From: Cellvibrionaceae bacterium
GTDB lineage: Bacteria; Pseudomonadota; Gammaproteobacteria; Pseudomonadales; Cellvibrionaceae
Length of the DNA stretch: 64,000 nt
Assembly (NCBI GenBank): GCA_024707385.1
Contig: JANPZW010000013.1
Location: 1,001,465-1,065,464 of the forward strand
Reading direction: 5' to 3'
Under the pieces are notes generated by a model. The model did no database searches, was not told the origin of the DNA, and worked only from the letters and a program-made list of their open reading frames with translations. Below are positions 47,675 to 57,121 of the stretch, piece after piece. Position numbers and translations under genes: made by a program. Position 1 is the first letter of the stretch. Each line of letters begins with the position of its first letter.

Positions 47675-48357
47675 CAGGAATGAGCCTCGACCAGGCGCCC
47701 GCCCGCCAGCTCAATGCGGCGCAGGCAGCGCTGGGCCAGACGCTCCTCGTGGGTGATCAGCACCAGAGTGGTGCCGAGTTCGCGGTTCAGCTCGAACAGC
47801 AGTTCGATGATGCGCCCACCGGTGGTGCTGTCGAGATTGCCCGTGGGTTCATCGGCAAACAACACCCGTGGATGGCTGGCGAAGGCCCGCGCGATCGCCA
47901 CACGCTGCTGCTCACCGCCGGAGAGCTGCTGCGGGTAGTGATGCAAACGCTGGGACAGACCGACGCGGCCGAGGAAATCTGCCGCTGCATTCCGCGCGTT
48001 GCTGGCGCCGTGCAGCTCCAGCGGCAGGAGAACGTTTTCCAGCGCGGTCAGACCGGGCAGCAGTTGGAAGGACTGAAAAATAAAGCCCACATTCTCGGCG
48101 CGGACCTTGGCCCGGCCCTCCTCGTCCAGACTGGTGAGCAGGTGCCCGTTGAGCGACACGCTGCCCTGGGAGGGCAGATCCAAGCCGGCGAGTATGCCCA
48201 GCAGGGTCGACTTGCCGGAACCGGAGGCGCCGACGATGGCCAGGCTCTCGCCAGCGGCCACTTCGAGGGAGATGTCGTCCAGAATGGTGAGGGCACCTTC
48301 ATAGGTGGTGACGGTCTTAACGAGGCCGTTAGCGACGACCATTGGGGCTGAAGACAT
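47674..48357 (-). CDS. ybbA: ABC transporter ATPase YbbA (LolD/MacB-like)
   Basis: 227 residues from ATG 48357 with AAGGA upstream. Walker A GASGSGKSTLLGILAGLD, Q-loop VGFIFQSFQLLPGLTALENV, signature LSGGEQQRVAIARAFA, and Walker B RVLFADEPTGNLDSTTG are all intact. It powers YbbP, with which it is translationally coupled. The start lies ~70 bp from divergent tesA, so the two transcripts share a promoter region. Confidence 0.95.
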   Translation of the reverse strand: MSSAPMVVANGLVKTVTTYEGALTILDDISLEVAAGESLAIVGASGSGKSTLLGILAGLDLPSQGSVSLNGHLLTSLDEEGRAKVRAENVGFIFQSFQLLPGLTALENVLLPLELHGASNARNAAADFLGRVGLSQRLHHYPQQLSGGEQQRVAIARAFASHPRVLFADEPTGNLDSTTGGRIIELLFELNRELGTTLVLITHEERLAQRCLRRIELAGGRLVEAHS

Positions 48358-48424
48358 GAAATTCCTTGCTGTAATGTTGGATGTACCCGAGTGTGCTGAT
48401 CTTCCACCCCATTGAGTTAAACCC

Positions 48425-49060
48425 ATGAAGCGACTGTTTTCCTCCCGCCATCTCTTTGCATGGCTGAGCCTTTGGCTCATCGCGCCTCTGGTCGCGACCG
48501 CAGAACCGCGCTTGCTGGTGCTCGGCGATAGTCTCAGCGCCGCCTACGGCATCGAGGTCCAACAGGGTTGGGTGAGCCTGTTAGAACAGCGCATGGCGTC
48601 AAAATATCCCTACAAAGTAATCAACGCGAGTGTGAGCGGTGAGACCACCGGCGGCGGTCTGGCCCGTTTGCCGGCGCTGCTGGAGCAACATCAGCCCAGG
48701 CTCGTCATTGTCGAACTGGGCGGCAATGACGGTCTGCGCGGTTACCCGCTCAATATCATGAAGCAACAATTGGCCCGCATCATCGAAAACAGTCGTGCAG
48801 CCGGTGCCGAGGTGCTGTTAGTGGGCATGCAAATTCCGCCTAACTACGGGCCGCGTTACACCAATCAATTTCGCGATACTTATACGCAATTGGCGGCGCA
48901 ATACGATTTGCCGCTGGTGGAATTTCTGCTCGCCGATGTGGCCTTGAATCCGCAATTGATGCAGAAGGATGGCATTCATCCCACCGCCGAAGCGCAGGAA
49001 AAAATGCTTGATAACGTGTGGCTCGTGCTGCAGTCGATGTTGCAAAAGCAACAAAAATAA
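48425..49060 (+). CDS. tesA: GDSL-type acyl-CoA thioesterase I / lysophospholipase
   Basis: 211 residues with a signal peptide (HLFAWLSLWLIAPLVATA, cleavage before EPRL), so it acts in the periplasm. SGNH motifs: block I LVLGDSLSAAYG with the catalytic Ser, block II Gly in NASVSGETTGGG, block III ELGGNDGLRG, and block V DGIHPTAEAQ with Asp/His. TesA hydrolyses acyl esters and lysophospholipids. It is divergent from ybbA. Confidence 0.95.
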   Translation: MKRLFSSRHLFAWLSLWLIAPLVATAEPRLLVLGDSLSAAYGIEVQQGWVSLLEQRMASKYPYKVINASVSGETTGGGLARLPALLEQHQPRLVIVELGGNDGLRGYPLNIMKQQLARIIENSRAAGAEVLLVGMQIPPNYGPRYTNQFRDTYTQLAAQYDLPLVEFLLADVALNPQLMQKDGIHPTAEAQEKMLDNVWLVLQSMLQKQQK

Positions 49061-49068
49061 AAAGCGGG

Positions 49069-49109
49069 AAATCAAAAGGGCACATACCAAAGGCGTGCCC
49101 TTTTGATTT
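49069..49109. terminator. Terminator between convergent tesA and GH3 genes
   Basis: AAATCAAAAGGGCAC / GTGCCCTTTTGATTT, a perfect 15-bp stem with an 11-base loop. The stem itself carries the A and T tracts, so it works in both directions. Confidence 0.85.
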
Positions 49110-49117
49110 GCTTTGTC

Positions 49118-51145
49118 TCAATTTAGATTCAATTGGCTTTTCAAACGAATATCGCGCGATGAACTGCCTACGAGAATTTCAAAATCGCCCGGTTCCACCA
49201 ACCAGTTATCCACCTTGGTGGACCAGAACGCAAACGCGGAGGACGGTAGTTCGAATTGCAGGCCGGTCTGCTCGCCCGGCGCGAGGCTGATTTTGCGGAA
49301 CCCTTTGAGTTCTTTAAACGGGCGCGGCTCGCTGCTATGCAGATCGCGCACGTACACTTGGGCAATTTCCTGCCCCGCGACATTCCCCGTATTGCTGACG
49401 CGAAAGCGGACTTCCACGTGGCTCTCACCGCTTTTTGGCGGTATCACCACCAGGTCGGAATAGCTGAACTGGGTGTAGGACAAACCAAATCCAAACGGAT
49501 ACAGCGGCTCAATATTGCGGCTGTCGTACCAGCGGTAACCGACAAAAACGCCCTCTTTATATTCCACATCGTAAACCGGGTGGATTTTCTCCCAATCATC
49601 GTTGGCGCCGTTATACAGCACTTCACCGGCGGGCACATAATTCGCACCGGGGCCGTCGCTAAATTCCCGCTCAATCGTAAACGGTAATTTGCCAGATGGA
49701 TTGACGTCGCCGGTGAGAATTTCCGCCACGGCGGTGTGGCCGTTCTGACCGTTGTAAAAACAATAGAGAATCGCCGCGGCCTGCTGATACCAACCAGTCA
49801 TGCGGATGCCGGAACCGGAATTCACCAGCACAATAACGTTGGGGTTCAAACGCGTAATGTGTCGTGCGTAAAGTTCTTCTTGTGGGTCGAGCTCAAACGG
49901 CCGGTCCCAACTTTCCGCATCCTGGGTGCCCACCGCGAGAATAATGCGCTTGGCCGAGCGGATCATGTCGTCTGTGGGTGATGCTTCATAGCGGGTGCGC
50001 TCGCCAAAAATTTTGTGCAGCGCCTGGTAGAGGGTGACTTGATTGTAGCCTTTGACTTCCGACGAACCGTCGCCCACGGCTTTTTTGTGAATGTAAGGGC
50101 CGAGCAGCAAAATCTCGTCTGGGCTGGATTTATCCAGTGGCAAAATCTGGTTTTGATTGCGCAGCATCACCACGCCTTCGCGCGCGGTTTGCAGGGCGAT
50201 TTTTTCGTGTTCGGGGTATTTGTGAATCAACTCGGGCTGCGGTTTTTTGTCGTAGAGTTCCATCGCCTTGAGGGTGGTGAGAATACTTTTCACCATGCGG
50301 TCGAGATCGCTCTCTTGCACTTCACCATTCTGAATTTTTTCTTCCAAACCGAGTGTTGCGAGATTGCCCGGCATTTCCAGATCCTGGCCGGATTCCACCA
50401 ATTTCGCACCGTCGTATACCGACCACCAATCGGTCATCACCAGCCAGCGGAAACCGAGGGTGTTGCGCAGCAGATCGTGGATCACCGCTTTGCTCTGCCC
50501 GGTCCATTCACCATTTAACAGGTTATAGGCTGTCATCACTGCCAGGGCGCCCGCATCTATGCCGGCTTTAAATGCCGGCAAATAAATTTCCCGCAGGGTG
50601 CGTTCGTCGACAATGGAATTACTTTTGCGGCGGAAATAATCGGTGTTGTTGGCGACAAAATGTTTCAATGTGGCGATGGTACCTGTGTTTTGCACGCCGA
50701 CAACGTAGCGTTCGATCATGCGAGAAATTAAAAAAGGATCTTCACCGAAATATTCGAAATTGCGCCCGCACTGGGCAACCCGGTAAAGATTAAAGCCGGG
50801 GCCGAGCAATATGCCGATACCGTTGGCATTGCACTCTTCACCCACGGCGGTGGCAAACGCTTCTACCAAATCCGTATTCCACGTGGCCGCCAACATAAGA
50901 GGCGCTGGAAAAGCAACCGAGGTCGGCACTGGATATTGAAACGTCACCTCGTTGAAACGCTCGCGCAGCGTAATGCCGGCGGTGGCGTCCGAACACAGAA
51001 TTCGCGGCAGTCCAAGGCGTTCAATCCCTTTAATGAAAAAAATATCCACGCCGCCGATATAAGCGCATTTTTCCTGCAGCGTCATTTGCGCAAGGATTTC
51101 TTCCGCCCAGGTGGCAGCGTGTTCAAAACTTATTTTGGGAAACAT
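49118..51145 (-). CDS. GH3 beta-glucosidase without signal peptide
   Basis: 675 residues: the GH3 N-terminal barrel (GIERLGLPRILCSDATAGI, CGRNFEYFGEDPFLISRMIE, TLKHFVANNTDYFRRKSNS) with the nucleophile Asp in FRWLVMTDWWSVYDGAK, the C-terminal alpha/beta domain (EGVVMLRNQNQILPLD, IVLVNSGSGIRMTGWYQQ, GKLPFTIEREFSD) and a fibronectin III-like end (GNVAGQEIAQVYVRD, FKELKGFRKISLAPGEQ). It has no signal sequence and should split cellobiose or other beta-glucosides in the cytoplasm. Substrate could also be xyloside or similar. It lies on the same strand as the lipoprotein GH3 but ~730 bp away. Confidence 0.93.
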   Translation of the reverse strand: MFPKISFEHAATWAEEILAQMTLQEKCAYIGGVDIFFIKGIERLGLPRILCSDATAGITLRERFNEVTFQYPVPTSVAFPAPLMLAATWNTDLVEAFATAVGEECNANGIGILLGPGFNLYRVAQCGRNFEYFGEDPFLISRMIERYVVGVQNTGTIATLKHFVANNTDYFRRKSNSIVDERTLREIYLPAFKAGIDAGALAVMTAYNLLNGEWTGQSKAVIHDLLRNTLGFRWLVMTDWWSVYDGAKLVESGQDLEMPGNLATLGLEEKIQNGEVQESDLDRMVKSILTTLKAMELYDKKPQPELIHKYPEHEKIALQTAREGVVMLRNQNQILPLDKSSPDEILLLGPYIHKKAVGDGSSEVKGYNQVTLYQALHKIFGERTRYEASPTDDMIRSAKRIILAVGTQDAESWDRPFELDPQEELYARHITRLNPNVIVLVNSGSGIRMTGWYQQAAAILYCFYNGQNGHTAVAEILTGDVNPSGKLPFTIEREFSDGPGANYVPAGEVLYNGANDDWEKIHPVYDVEYKEGVFVGYRWYDSRNIEPLYPFGFGLSYTQFSYSDLVVIPPKSGESHVEVRFRVSNTGNVAGQEIAQVYVRDLHSSEPRPFKELKGFRKISLAPGEQTGLQFELPSSAFAFWSTKVDNWLVEPGDFEILVGSSSRDIRLKSQLNLN

Positions 51146-51266
51146 TGGGACTCCAATGGAGGATTGTCAGCGTTTGCCGAAGTGGTAATTTTTATAGCCC
51201 ATTTGCTGATGTAATTATGAAAGGGCGGGCGGCGGAGGGCGCTATTGTAAAGGATGAGCAGCAGAT

Positions 51267-51291
51267 AAAAAAACGGCCTCTTGCGAGGCCG
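51267..51291 (-). terminator. Rho-independent terminator in the GH3-GH3 spacer
   Basis: Seven-base-pair GC-rich stem with a GCAA tetraloop and a T7 tail on the minus strand. It lies ~585 bases after the upstream GH3 stop and ~120 bases before the downstream GH3 start. Confidence 0.8.
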
Positions 51292-51480
51292 GGGAAGGAG
51301 ATCAAACCTTGAGGAGAGGGCATTAATGCGAGGCAGACATAACCATCACAGTAACTTTGGGCCGATGTTGCCATCGGTCCGAGTCTGCAGGCCACACCCG
51401 GGACCAGCAAGCTCAAAAAAACCGGTGAAGAGAGGTGAGTACGGAACCTACAACAGAGTCGAACACAACTTCAGTACAAC
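51267..51480 (-). ncRNA. Candidate structured small RNA ending in a Rho-independent terminator
   Basis: There is no convincing gene here, yet a strong minus-strand terminator lies at 51267-51291: CGGCCTC-GCAA-GAGGCCG followed by seven T. About 70 bases upstream on that strand is a second hairpin CCGATG-GCAA-CATCGG (51362-51377). Both loops read GCAA, a stable GNRA tetraloop, only on the minus strand, which argues for a minus-strand RNA. The 5' end is a guess. It could be an sRNA, a 3' region of the upstream GH3 transcript, or a leader for the downstream GH3 gene 120 bases on, with the terminator acting as attenuator. I recognise no RNA family. Confidence 0.35.
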
Positions 51481-51875
51481 TGGATCTGAAAGATCGCTCT
51501 ATGATTCCGGCACTCACCTGCTCTGGTTCATGCAAGCAAGGTGACGGGGAAGTGCGACTGCTAAGACTACTGCTTGATACCTTACGCGCTGCCCGGTGTT
51601 TATCGCCGTTGCTTGATTTTATTGTAGGAGGGCTTTTATTCCCGAAGAGGAACGATTTTGCCTAGTTTTTGCGTTTTCCCAAACTGGAAGAAATAACGGC
51701 TAAAAATAGTTCGAGGCAAGGGTACTGATCGTGAAATAGCGACGTTCATCCGCCGCTCATTAACAAGAAGGGAATTTGGGCGTTTTGTTATGCCAAATTC
51801 GTAGGAGGAGCACCGGCGGGAATCCCTGCCCGCTGGCATTCTTTATTTATGCAACTGCTTTTAGCGCAGCTTTAT
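51481..51875. other. Spacer downstream of the lipoprotein GH3 gene
   Basis: About 400 bp with an imperfect GC hairpin (near 51810-51833) and AT-rich sequence. Short open frames show no coding character that I can see. Confidence 0.4.
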
Positions 51876-54446
51876 TTATTGACACTGCACTCCGGCTTTG
51901 TCGCCCATGCCGGGCACCATGCGGATATTGGTCACCTGCAATTCCAGGCTGCCGCTGGTTTCCAGCACGAAGCCGCGGGTGACCTCGTGGAAGCGAATGC
52001 CGAGCTTGGCGAAACAGGCGAGATCCACTGACAACTCATTCCAGTCGTTGCGCGGTGACGCGTTTACCAGGGTGGTGAGGTCCACGTCCGCAACGCAATC
52101 AGCGCCCAGGCAAGCCATCTGCAATTTCACCGGAGCGGTAGACGCCTGCAGCAAGCGGATATCGAAGACCAGGGCACCTTTCTGCTCCAGCACTTGCGAC
52201 AGGTCGCGCATGGCATTGGGGACGAGCACTTGCAGCGCGCTGGTGCCGTCGCCGCCCCAGGTGGCGTGGATGGCGTCGCCCTGGGTTTCCTTATCGCCCT
52301 CGGTGAGCGTCAGGCCGCCATTTTTGGCGATACCGGACAGGTAGCGCACGGGAACGGCGTCCGCTGCGGCGGCATAGACCTGCCAGGGTGCTTGCGCGGT
52401 GCCAACAAACAGTTCCTCATCGTTGCCGCCTTTGACGTTCTCGAAGTTCTCTTCCGTGGACAGCGCGCCCAGGTTGGTTTTGTCGGCGTAGGTCAGGCCA
52501 TAGCCCACGGGGAATAGCGGGTCGTAATTGCGATCGCCGATATTGACCTCGGTCTGATCGAGCGACTTGGGCCAGGAAAAAGGCAGCTTGCCTATGAAGT
52601 CGTAACGCGCTTTGCCTTTGGTATCGGCGAAGAGCACGTCCGCAATACCGGCACCTTCGGAACCCGGCAGCCAGGCGGCGACAAATGCGTCAGACGCGTT
52701 GAGCGCGCGGTTGACCCACAAGGGTCGGCCGGAGATGAATACGGATACGGTTTTGATGCCGTCCGTTTTGAGTTTTTCCAGCAGTTTGGCGTCGTGGTGA
52801 CTGCCAGTTTGGTAGCCCATATGGCGGATATCGCCCTGCCACTCGGCGTAGGGGGTTTCACCGTAAACCACAATCGCCACATCCGGCTTCTGTTTGTAAC
52901 TGCCCTGGGCGCTCAGCTCCACCTTGCCGCCGGCCGCTTCCACCACCTGGCGGATGCCGGTGTAGATGCTGGTGCCGTTGGGGAAGTCATCGTTGGTGAT
53001 GTCAGTCGCCTGCCAGGAGATGGTCCAACCGCCGCTCTGCTGGGCGATATTGTCGGCACCCTTGCCAGCGACCAGTACCTTCAGATTGGGCTTGAGGGGC
53101 AGGGTCTGCTCATTGTTTTTCAACAGCACCAGGGACTCGCGTACCGCCTGACGCGCCACCGCTTTGAATTCCGGGGCGGCGAGCAGTTCGGTTTTGTTGG
53201 CGTGCAGACGCTCGGACGGTTTGCGACCGTCCATCAAGCCGGCGCGGAATTTAGTGCGCAGGATACGGCGCACGGCATCGTCCAGGCGCGCCATGGAAAT
53301 ATGGCCGGCCTCTACATCAGCAATGGTGTTTTCGATGAATTCTTTCCAGTCGAAGGGCACCATCAGCATATCCACCCCGGCATTGAAAGACTGCGGGCAG
53401 CGGGTATTGGTACAGCCTTCCACCAGACCGTGGGAGTTCCAGTCGCCGACCACAAAACCGTCGAAACCGAGGCGATCTTTCAGAATGTCGGTGAGCAGAT
53501 ACTTCTCGCCGTGCATCCGGGTGCCATGCCAGCTGCTGTGGGAAGCCATGACGGTGAGCACACCGGCTTCGATGGCGGCGAAATAGGGATAGGCGTGCGA
53601 TTGGATCAGCTCTGCTTCGGAAGAGAAATTGTCGCCGCGGTCGATGCCGTCCACGGTGCCGCCATCGGCCAGATAGTGTTTGGCGGTGGCCATAATGTGG
53701 TCGGGGCCCATGCGGCCGGTTTTGCTCAGGTCACCTTGGTAACCGAGGATGGTCTGCCGACCCAGTTCCGAGACCAGTTTGGGATCTTCCGAGAAGCCTT
53801 CATAAGTGCGCCCCCAGCGGTCGTTGCGCACCACGGAAAGCGATGGGGAAAAAGTCCAGTCCATACCGCTGGCGCGCACTTGGATCGCGGTGATCTCGCC
53901 GATGCGCCGCACCAGTTCGCCGTTGCGCGTCGCGCCCAGGCCGATGTTGTGCGGGAAAATCGTGGCGCCGACGATCTTGTTGTGACCGTGCACCGCGTCA
54001 GTTCCCCAGGTGATGGGAATTGCCAGACGCCCGTCGGAGGTGTCCATGGAGGCTTCGTAGTAGGCATCCAAAGCCGCCACCCACTCGGGAATGGTCGCCT
54101 GTTTATTGCCGTCGAGGAAACCGCCACCGCCGTTCAACACGGAGCCGAGGTGATATTTGCGCACGTCATCCGGTGTGGTGCGGCTGATTTCCGCCTGGGT
54201 GATTTGCCCGACTTTCTGCGCCAGGCTCATGCGCGCCAGCAGCTTTTCCACTTCCGCATTGACGGCGGCGGTCTCTGCCGCTGGGAAGGGCAATTTGGGT
54301 TTCGGCCAGAGTTCCGGCTGGCGCTTCTGCTCCATCACGGGTGTATTGGACTGGGTGGTGTCGGGGGTGGAGCAGGCGGTCAGCATCAAGGTAAAACTAG
54401 CCGCCAGCAGAGTGCAGCGGACCAGGGGCTTGGCAATGGACGTCAC
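51876..54446 (-). CDS. GH3 beta-glucosidase/glucan exohydrolase lipoprotein (ExoP-like)
   Basis: 856 residues. Signal peptide with lipobox LTAC and Cys 25, then a charged linker. The GH3 barrel shows PITWGTDAVHGHNKIVGATI, NDRWGRTYEGFSEDP, ATAKHYLADGGTVDGIDRGD and the nucleophile Asp in FDGFVVGDWNSHGLVEG. The second domain has ESLVLLKNNEQTLPLKPNLK and DVAIVVYGETPYAEWQGD. The last ~160 residues (DDADAIHATW-like segment, VLEQKGALVFDIRLL, FVLETSGSLELQVTNIRMVP) match the beta-sandwich domain of ExoP-type exo-glucanases. The enzyme removes glucose from cello-oligosaccharides at the outer membrane. It complements the surface cellulases at 28.6-32.7 kb. Confidence 0.93.
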   Translation of the reverse strand: MTSIAKPLVRCTLLAASFTLMLTACSTPDTTQSNTPVMEQKRQPELWPKPKLPFPAAETAAVNAEVEKLLARMSLAQKVGQITQAEISRTTPDDVRKYHLGSVLNGGGGFLDGNKQATIPEWVAALDAYYEASMDTSDGRLAIPITWGTDAVHGHNKIVGATIFPHNIGLGATRNGELVRRIGEITAIQVRASGMDWTFSPSLSVVRNDRWGRTYEGFSEDPKLVSELGRQTILGYQGDLSKTGRMGPDHIMATAKHYLADGGTVDGIDRGDNFSSEAELIQSHAYPYFAAIEAGVLTVMASHSSWHGTRMHGEKYLLTDILKDRLGFDGFVVGDWNSHGLVEGCTNTRCPQSFNAGVDMLMVPFDWKEFIENTIADVEAGHISMARLDDAVRRILRTKFRAGLMDGRKPSERLHANKTELLAAPEFKAVARQAVRESLVLLKNNEQTLPLKPNLKVLVAGKGADNIAQQSGGWTISWQATDITNDDFPNGTSIYTGIRQVVEAAGGKVELSAQGSYKQKPDVAIVVYGETPYAEWQGDIRHMGYQTGSHHDAKLLEKLKTDGIKTVSVFISGRPLWVNRALNASDAFVAAWLPGSEGAGIADVLFADTKGKARYDFIGKLPFSWPKSLDQTEVNIGDRNYDPLFPVGYGLTYADKTNLGALSTEENFENVKGGNDEELFVGTAQAPWQVYAAAADAVPVRYLSGIAKNGGLTLTEGDKETQGDAIHATWGGDGTSALQVLVPNAMRDLSQVLEQKGALVFDIRLLQASTAPVKLQMACLGADCVADVDLTTLVNASPRNDWNELSVDLACFAKLGIRFHEVTRGFVLETSGSLELQVTNIRMVPGMGDKAGVQCQ

Positions 54447-54686
54447 GGCAAAAACCTCGTTATTAGAATAATCAGAACCCGGCCTTTTAGTGGTCGGATT
54501 GTCTATAAGCTGATCATTCTAGCGGTATTGGCGGATGAGCGCGACCGCTGGGAATCGAGATTGCAACGCCCGCATCCTGCCTTCCCGGCGTGTAAATAAA
54601 TGTACCCGCACTGTTTCGCGCGCCGGCATATCGCTAGAATTGCCGCATAACCCACCCAAACAATCGATGTACAAAGGCATGTCTGC

Positions 54687-56012
54687 GTGAAAATACCCGT
54701 ATCGCCAAGATCTCCCGGCGCCGATGCGGACACGGGATTCCTGCCAGTGCTACGGCGCAGCTGGTTGTTTGTGCTGTTATTTGCCCTGTCGCTGGATGTG
54801 GCGGCGCAACCGGCGTGTCAGGAAAACTGTGTCGAGGTGGGCGCCTGGCGGGTCAATTTAGGCCTGGGACTTGGCATGCGCGGCAACCCGCTGCACGGCG
54901 GCGAGGACATCCCGCTGGTCCTGCTGCCGGAAGTGAGCTACTACGGCGAACGCTTTTTCCTCAAAAATCTGGAGATGGGATTCACCCTGTTCGAGGATGA
55001 CCGGCACCAGTTCAATGCGCTGATTACCCCTGGCTACGACCAGATGTATTTCAATCGCTGGGATCCCTTCAATTTCTCCGATGCCGGCGGTTTCACCTCC
55101 GCAGGTACCAGCTTCGGCGGTCCCGTCACCGCCGGCTCCTACCAAGTCAACATTTCCGGGCCTGCGTCCATTGGCGGCGAGAGCGCCCTGCCGGCGAACC
55201 CCAATGCCAACAGTGGCCTGTACGTGTCCAGCGCCCAGACCATTGCCATCAATGAGCGCGCCATCGAGCTTACCGACGGCGATCAATATTTGTTTGGGGT
55301 GGATGGCAACCCGATTCTCGTCCAGGTCAACGGCGACATAGTCACCATCCGGGGGGTGGCTGCGGGGGATCGCGTCGAACTCTCCGGCGTTAATGCCAGT
55401 GGACCTGCGGATGTTCGCGGCAGCGGCGATGTAGAGGTGGATTTTGCCGGCGGGGATGGCTCGGGCGACCGATTGCTGATCAGCCCTGATAAAGACGGCG
55501 GCTACACAGTGATGGCGGATGAAACCAAAGCGGCCGCCTCAGGCTCGGCGCAGATCAGCGCAGACCAGGTGGCGCACCGCAAAATGGCCGGTCTTGCCGG
55601 TTTGGAATATTCCTACACCTTTACCTATGCCAGTGTGCATATGCAGGCGCTTACCGATTTCACCGGTGTGCACCACGGCCACGAACTGCGCGCGGCGGTG
55701 ATTTTCCCCTGGCAGACCGGTGAGCACAAATGGGCGATTACGCTCGGTGGAAATTATAAAAGCCGGGATATTCTCGCGTATTACTACGGCGTAAACGCAC
55801 GCGACACCGATATTCTGGAGCTGCATTTTGTGCCGGCATCCGCCGGTGTGGAACGCATGGTTCGTCTGGATTGGCAGTTGCCCCTCAGCGATCGCTGGTC
55901 GCTTCGTGCAATGGCGCAATATTCAGAGCTGCCCGATAGCATCGACGCCAGTCCATTGGTATCCGGGCGGAGTATAGGCTCGGCGTTTTTTGGAGGCGTT
56001 TATCATTTTTAG
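54687..56012 (+). CDS. MipA/OmpV-family outer-membrane protein with a large inserted loop
   Basis: 441 residues from GTG 54687 with AAAGG upstream. Signal peptide near residues 24-42 (RSWLFVLLFALSLDVAAQ). MipA-like strands follow: GAWRVNLGLGLGMRGNPLHG, VLLPEVSYYGERFFLKNLEM, HQFNALITPGYDQMYF, and at the end GVERMVRLDWQLPLSDRWSL and a terminal aromatic FFGGVYHF. Between residues ~125 and ~300 lies a Gly/Ser/Ala/Asp-rich beta-type insertion (PADVRGSGDVEVDFAGGDGS) that ordinary ~260-residue MipA proteins lack. It is probably extracellular. The next three genes (DUF3019, response regulator, kinase) form one cluster with it, and the DUF3019 start overlaps its end. Confidence 0.85.
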   Translation: MKIPVSPRSPGADADTGFLPVLRRSWLFVLLFALSLDVAAQPACQENCVEVGAWRVNLGLGLGMRGNPLHGGEDIPLVLLPEVSYYGERFFLKNLEMGFTLFEDDRHQFNALITPGYDQMYFNRWDPFNFSDAGGFTSAGTSFGGPVTAGSYQVNISGPASIGGESALPANPNANSGLYVSSAQTIAINERAIELTDGDQYLFGVDGNPILVQVNGDIVTIRGVAAGDRVELSGVNASGPADVRGSGDVEVDFAGGDGSGDRLLISPDKDGGYTVMADETKAAASGSAQISADQVAHRKMAGLAGLEYSYTFTYASVHMQALTDFTGVHHGHELRAAVIFPWQTGEHKWAITLGGNYKSRDILAYYYGVNARDTDILELHFVPASAGVERMVRLDWQLPLSDRWSLRAMAQYSELPDSIDASPLVSGRSIGSAFFGGVYHF

Positions 56013-56409
56013 CGGACGGAAAACCCGCTGGTTGGGGGGATGGATCACGCTCATTTCTGTTCCTTATGCTGCGCAGTCGGCAGAATTGCCTGCGCTCCAA
56101 TTTTCTCTCAAGCCGCGTTTGTGCGTGCTCACCGAAGCCGAAGACACCTGTTACGACCAATTGGACGTGCGCTGGAGTGCAGGGCATAAAATGAGTCTCT
56201 GTCTTTATCAGAGTGATATTGATAAACCTTTGCAGTGCTGGGAAAACACCAGTGAAGGTCAACATAAATTTATTTTGTCGGCGACACGCAATGTCACTTT
56301 CCACCTGCGCGAGCACAACCACAACACCCTGGTCAGCGAAGCCTTTGAAGTCATCCACGACCAGAAAAAATACCGGCGTCAGCGCCGCAATCCATGGAGC
56401 TTTTTCTGA
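55990..56409 (+). CDS. DUF3019 family exported protein
   Basis: About 139 residues if the TTG at 55990 is used; a TTG at 56032 is also possible. A basic N-terminus and hydrophobic stretch (WLGGWITLISVPYAAQSA) form a signal peptide. The mature part (LKPRLCVLTEAEDTCYDQLD, VRWSAGHKMSLCLYQSD, LQCWENTSEGQHKF) has four Cys spaced as in the DUF3019 family, likely two disulfides in a small beta-sandwich. It ends with the basic DQKKYRRQRRNPWSFF. DUF3019 genes commonly sit beside MipA and RstAB-like genes. It overlaps the regulator start (TGATG). Confidence 0.82.
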   Translation: MEAFIIFSGRKTRWLGGWITLISVPYAAQSAELPALQFSLKPRLCVLTEAEDTCYDQLDVRWSAGHKMSLCLYQSDIDKPLQCWENTSEGQHKFILSATRNVTFHLREHNHNTLVSEAFEVIHDQKKYRRQRRNPWSFF

Positions 56410-57114
56410 TGACGCATCGCATTTTATTGGCCGAGGACGATGTGCGCCTGGCGTCCCTGGTGAAGGATTATCTGGAATCCACCGGTGAATATGCGGTCAC
56501 CGTGGAGAGCAACGGCGGTAAGGTCCAGCGCACCGTCTCCGATGTTCTGCCGGAATTGCTGATTCTGGATGTGATGCTGCCGAATAAAGACGGCATCAGC
56601 ATTTGCCGCGAAATTCGCCCGACATTTCCCGGTCCCATTTTGATGCTCACTGCGCGCAATGACGATGCCGATCAGATTCTCGGTCTCGAGTGCGGCGCGG
56701 ATGATTACGTCATCAAACCCGCCGAGCCGCGTATCCTGCTCGCGCGTATTCGCGCGCTTCTTCGCCGCTATGACTTGGAAGAAAAGGTGGAGAAAGAGAG
56801 CCTGCAATTTGGCGATCTGCATATCTGCTGCAATTCCCGAACGGTTACTTTTGCCGGTGAGCCTGTGGATATTTCCAGTCATGAATTTGATCTGCTGCTG
56901 ACCTTTGCGCGCCAGCCTGGGCAGATCATGAGCCGGGAATTTTTATTCAATACCATTTATTCCCGCCCATACGATGGCCTTGACCGCACCATCGACGTGC
57001 GCATTTCGCAGCTGCGCAAAAAACTTGGCGACAATGCGGAAAAACCGTTTCGCATCAAAACCATTTGGGGGGCGCGGTTACATGTTCGTCGAAGATGCCT
57101 GGAAGGCCGGCTGA
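56409..57114 (+). CDS. OmpR/RstA-like response regulator (C-terminus frame-repaired)
   Basis: About 234 residues after repair. Receiver: ILLAEDDVRLASLVKDYLES, ELLILDVMLPNKDGISICRE with phospho-Asp, and MLTARNDDADQILGLECGAD then DYVIKPAEPRILLARIRALL. The winged-helix domain has VDISSHEFDLLLTFARQPGQ and RTIDVRISQLRKKLGDN. As written, the frame after IKTIWG goes wrong and runs to 57155. Removing one G of the G6 run at 57067-57072 restores the family ending (IWGRGYMFVEDAWKAG) and a TGA at 57112-57114. The start ATG at 56409 overlaps the DUF3019 stop. The kinase gene follows after 7 bases. Confidence 0.92.
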
Positions 57115-57121
57115 AAACGGC

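Noticed and set aside
52794..54599. 601-codon open frame on the plus strand
   Set aside because: It is antisense to the GH3 lipoprotein gene, whose motifs, signal peptide and length are all correct. The frame is a by-product of GC-rich codon usage.
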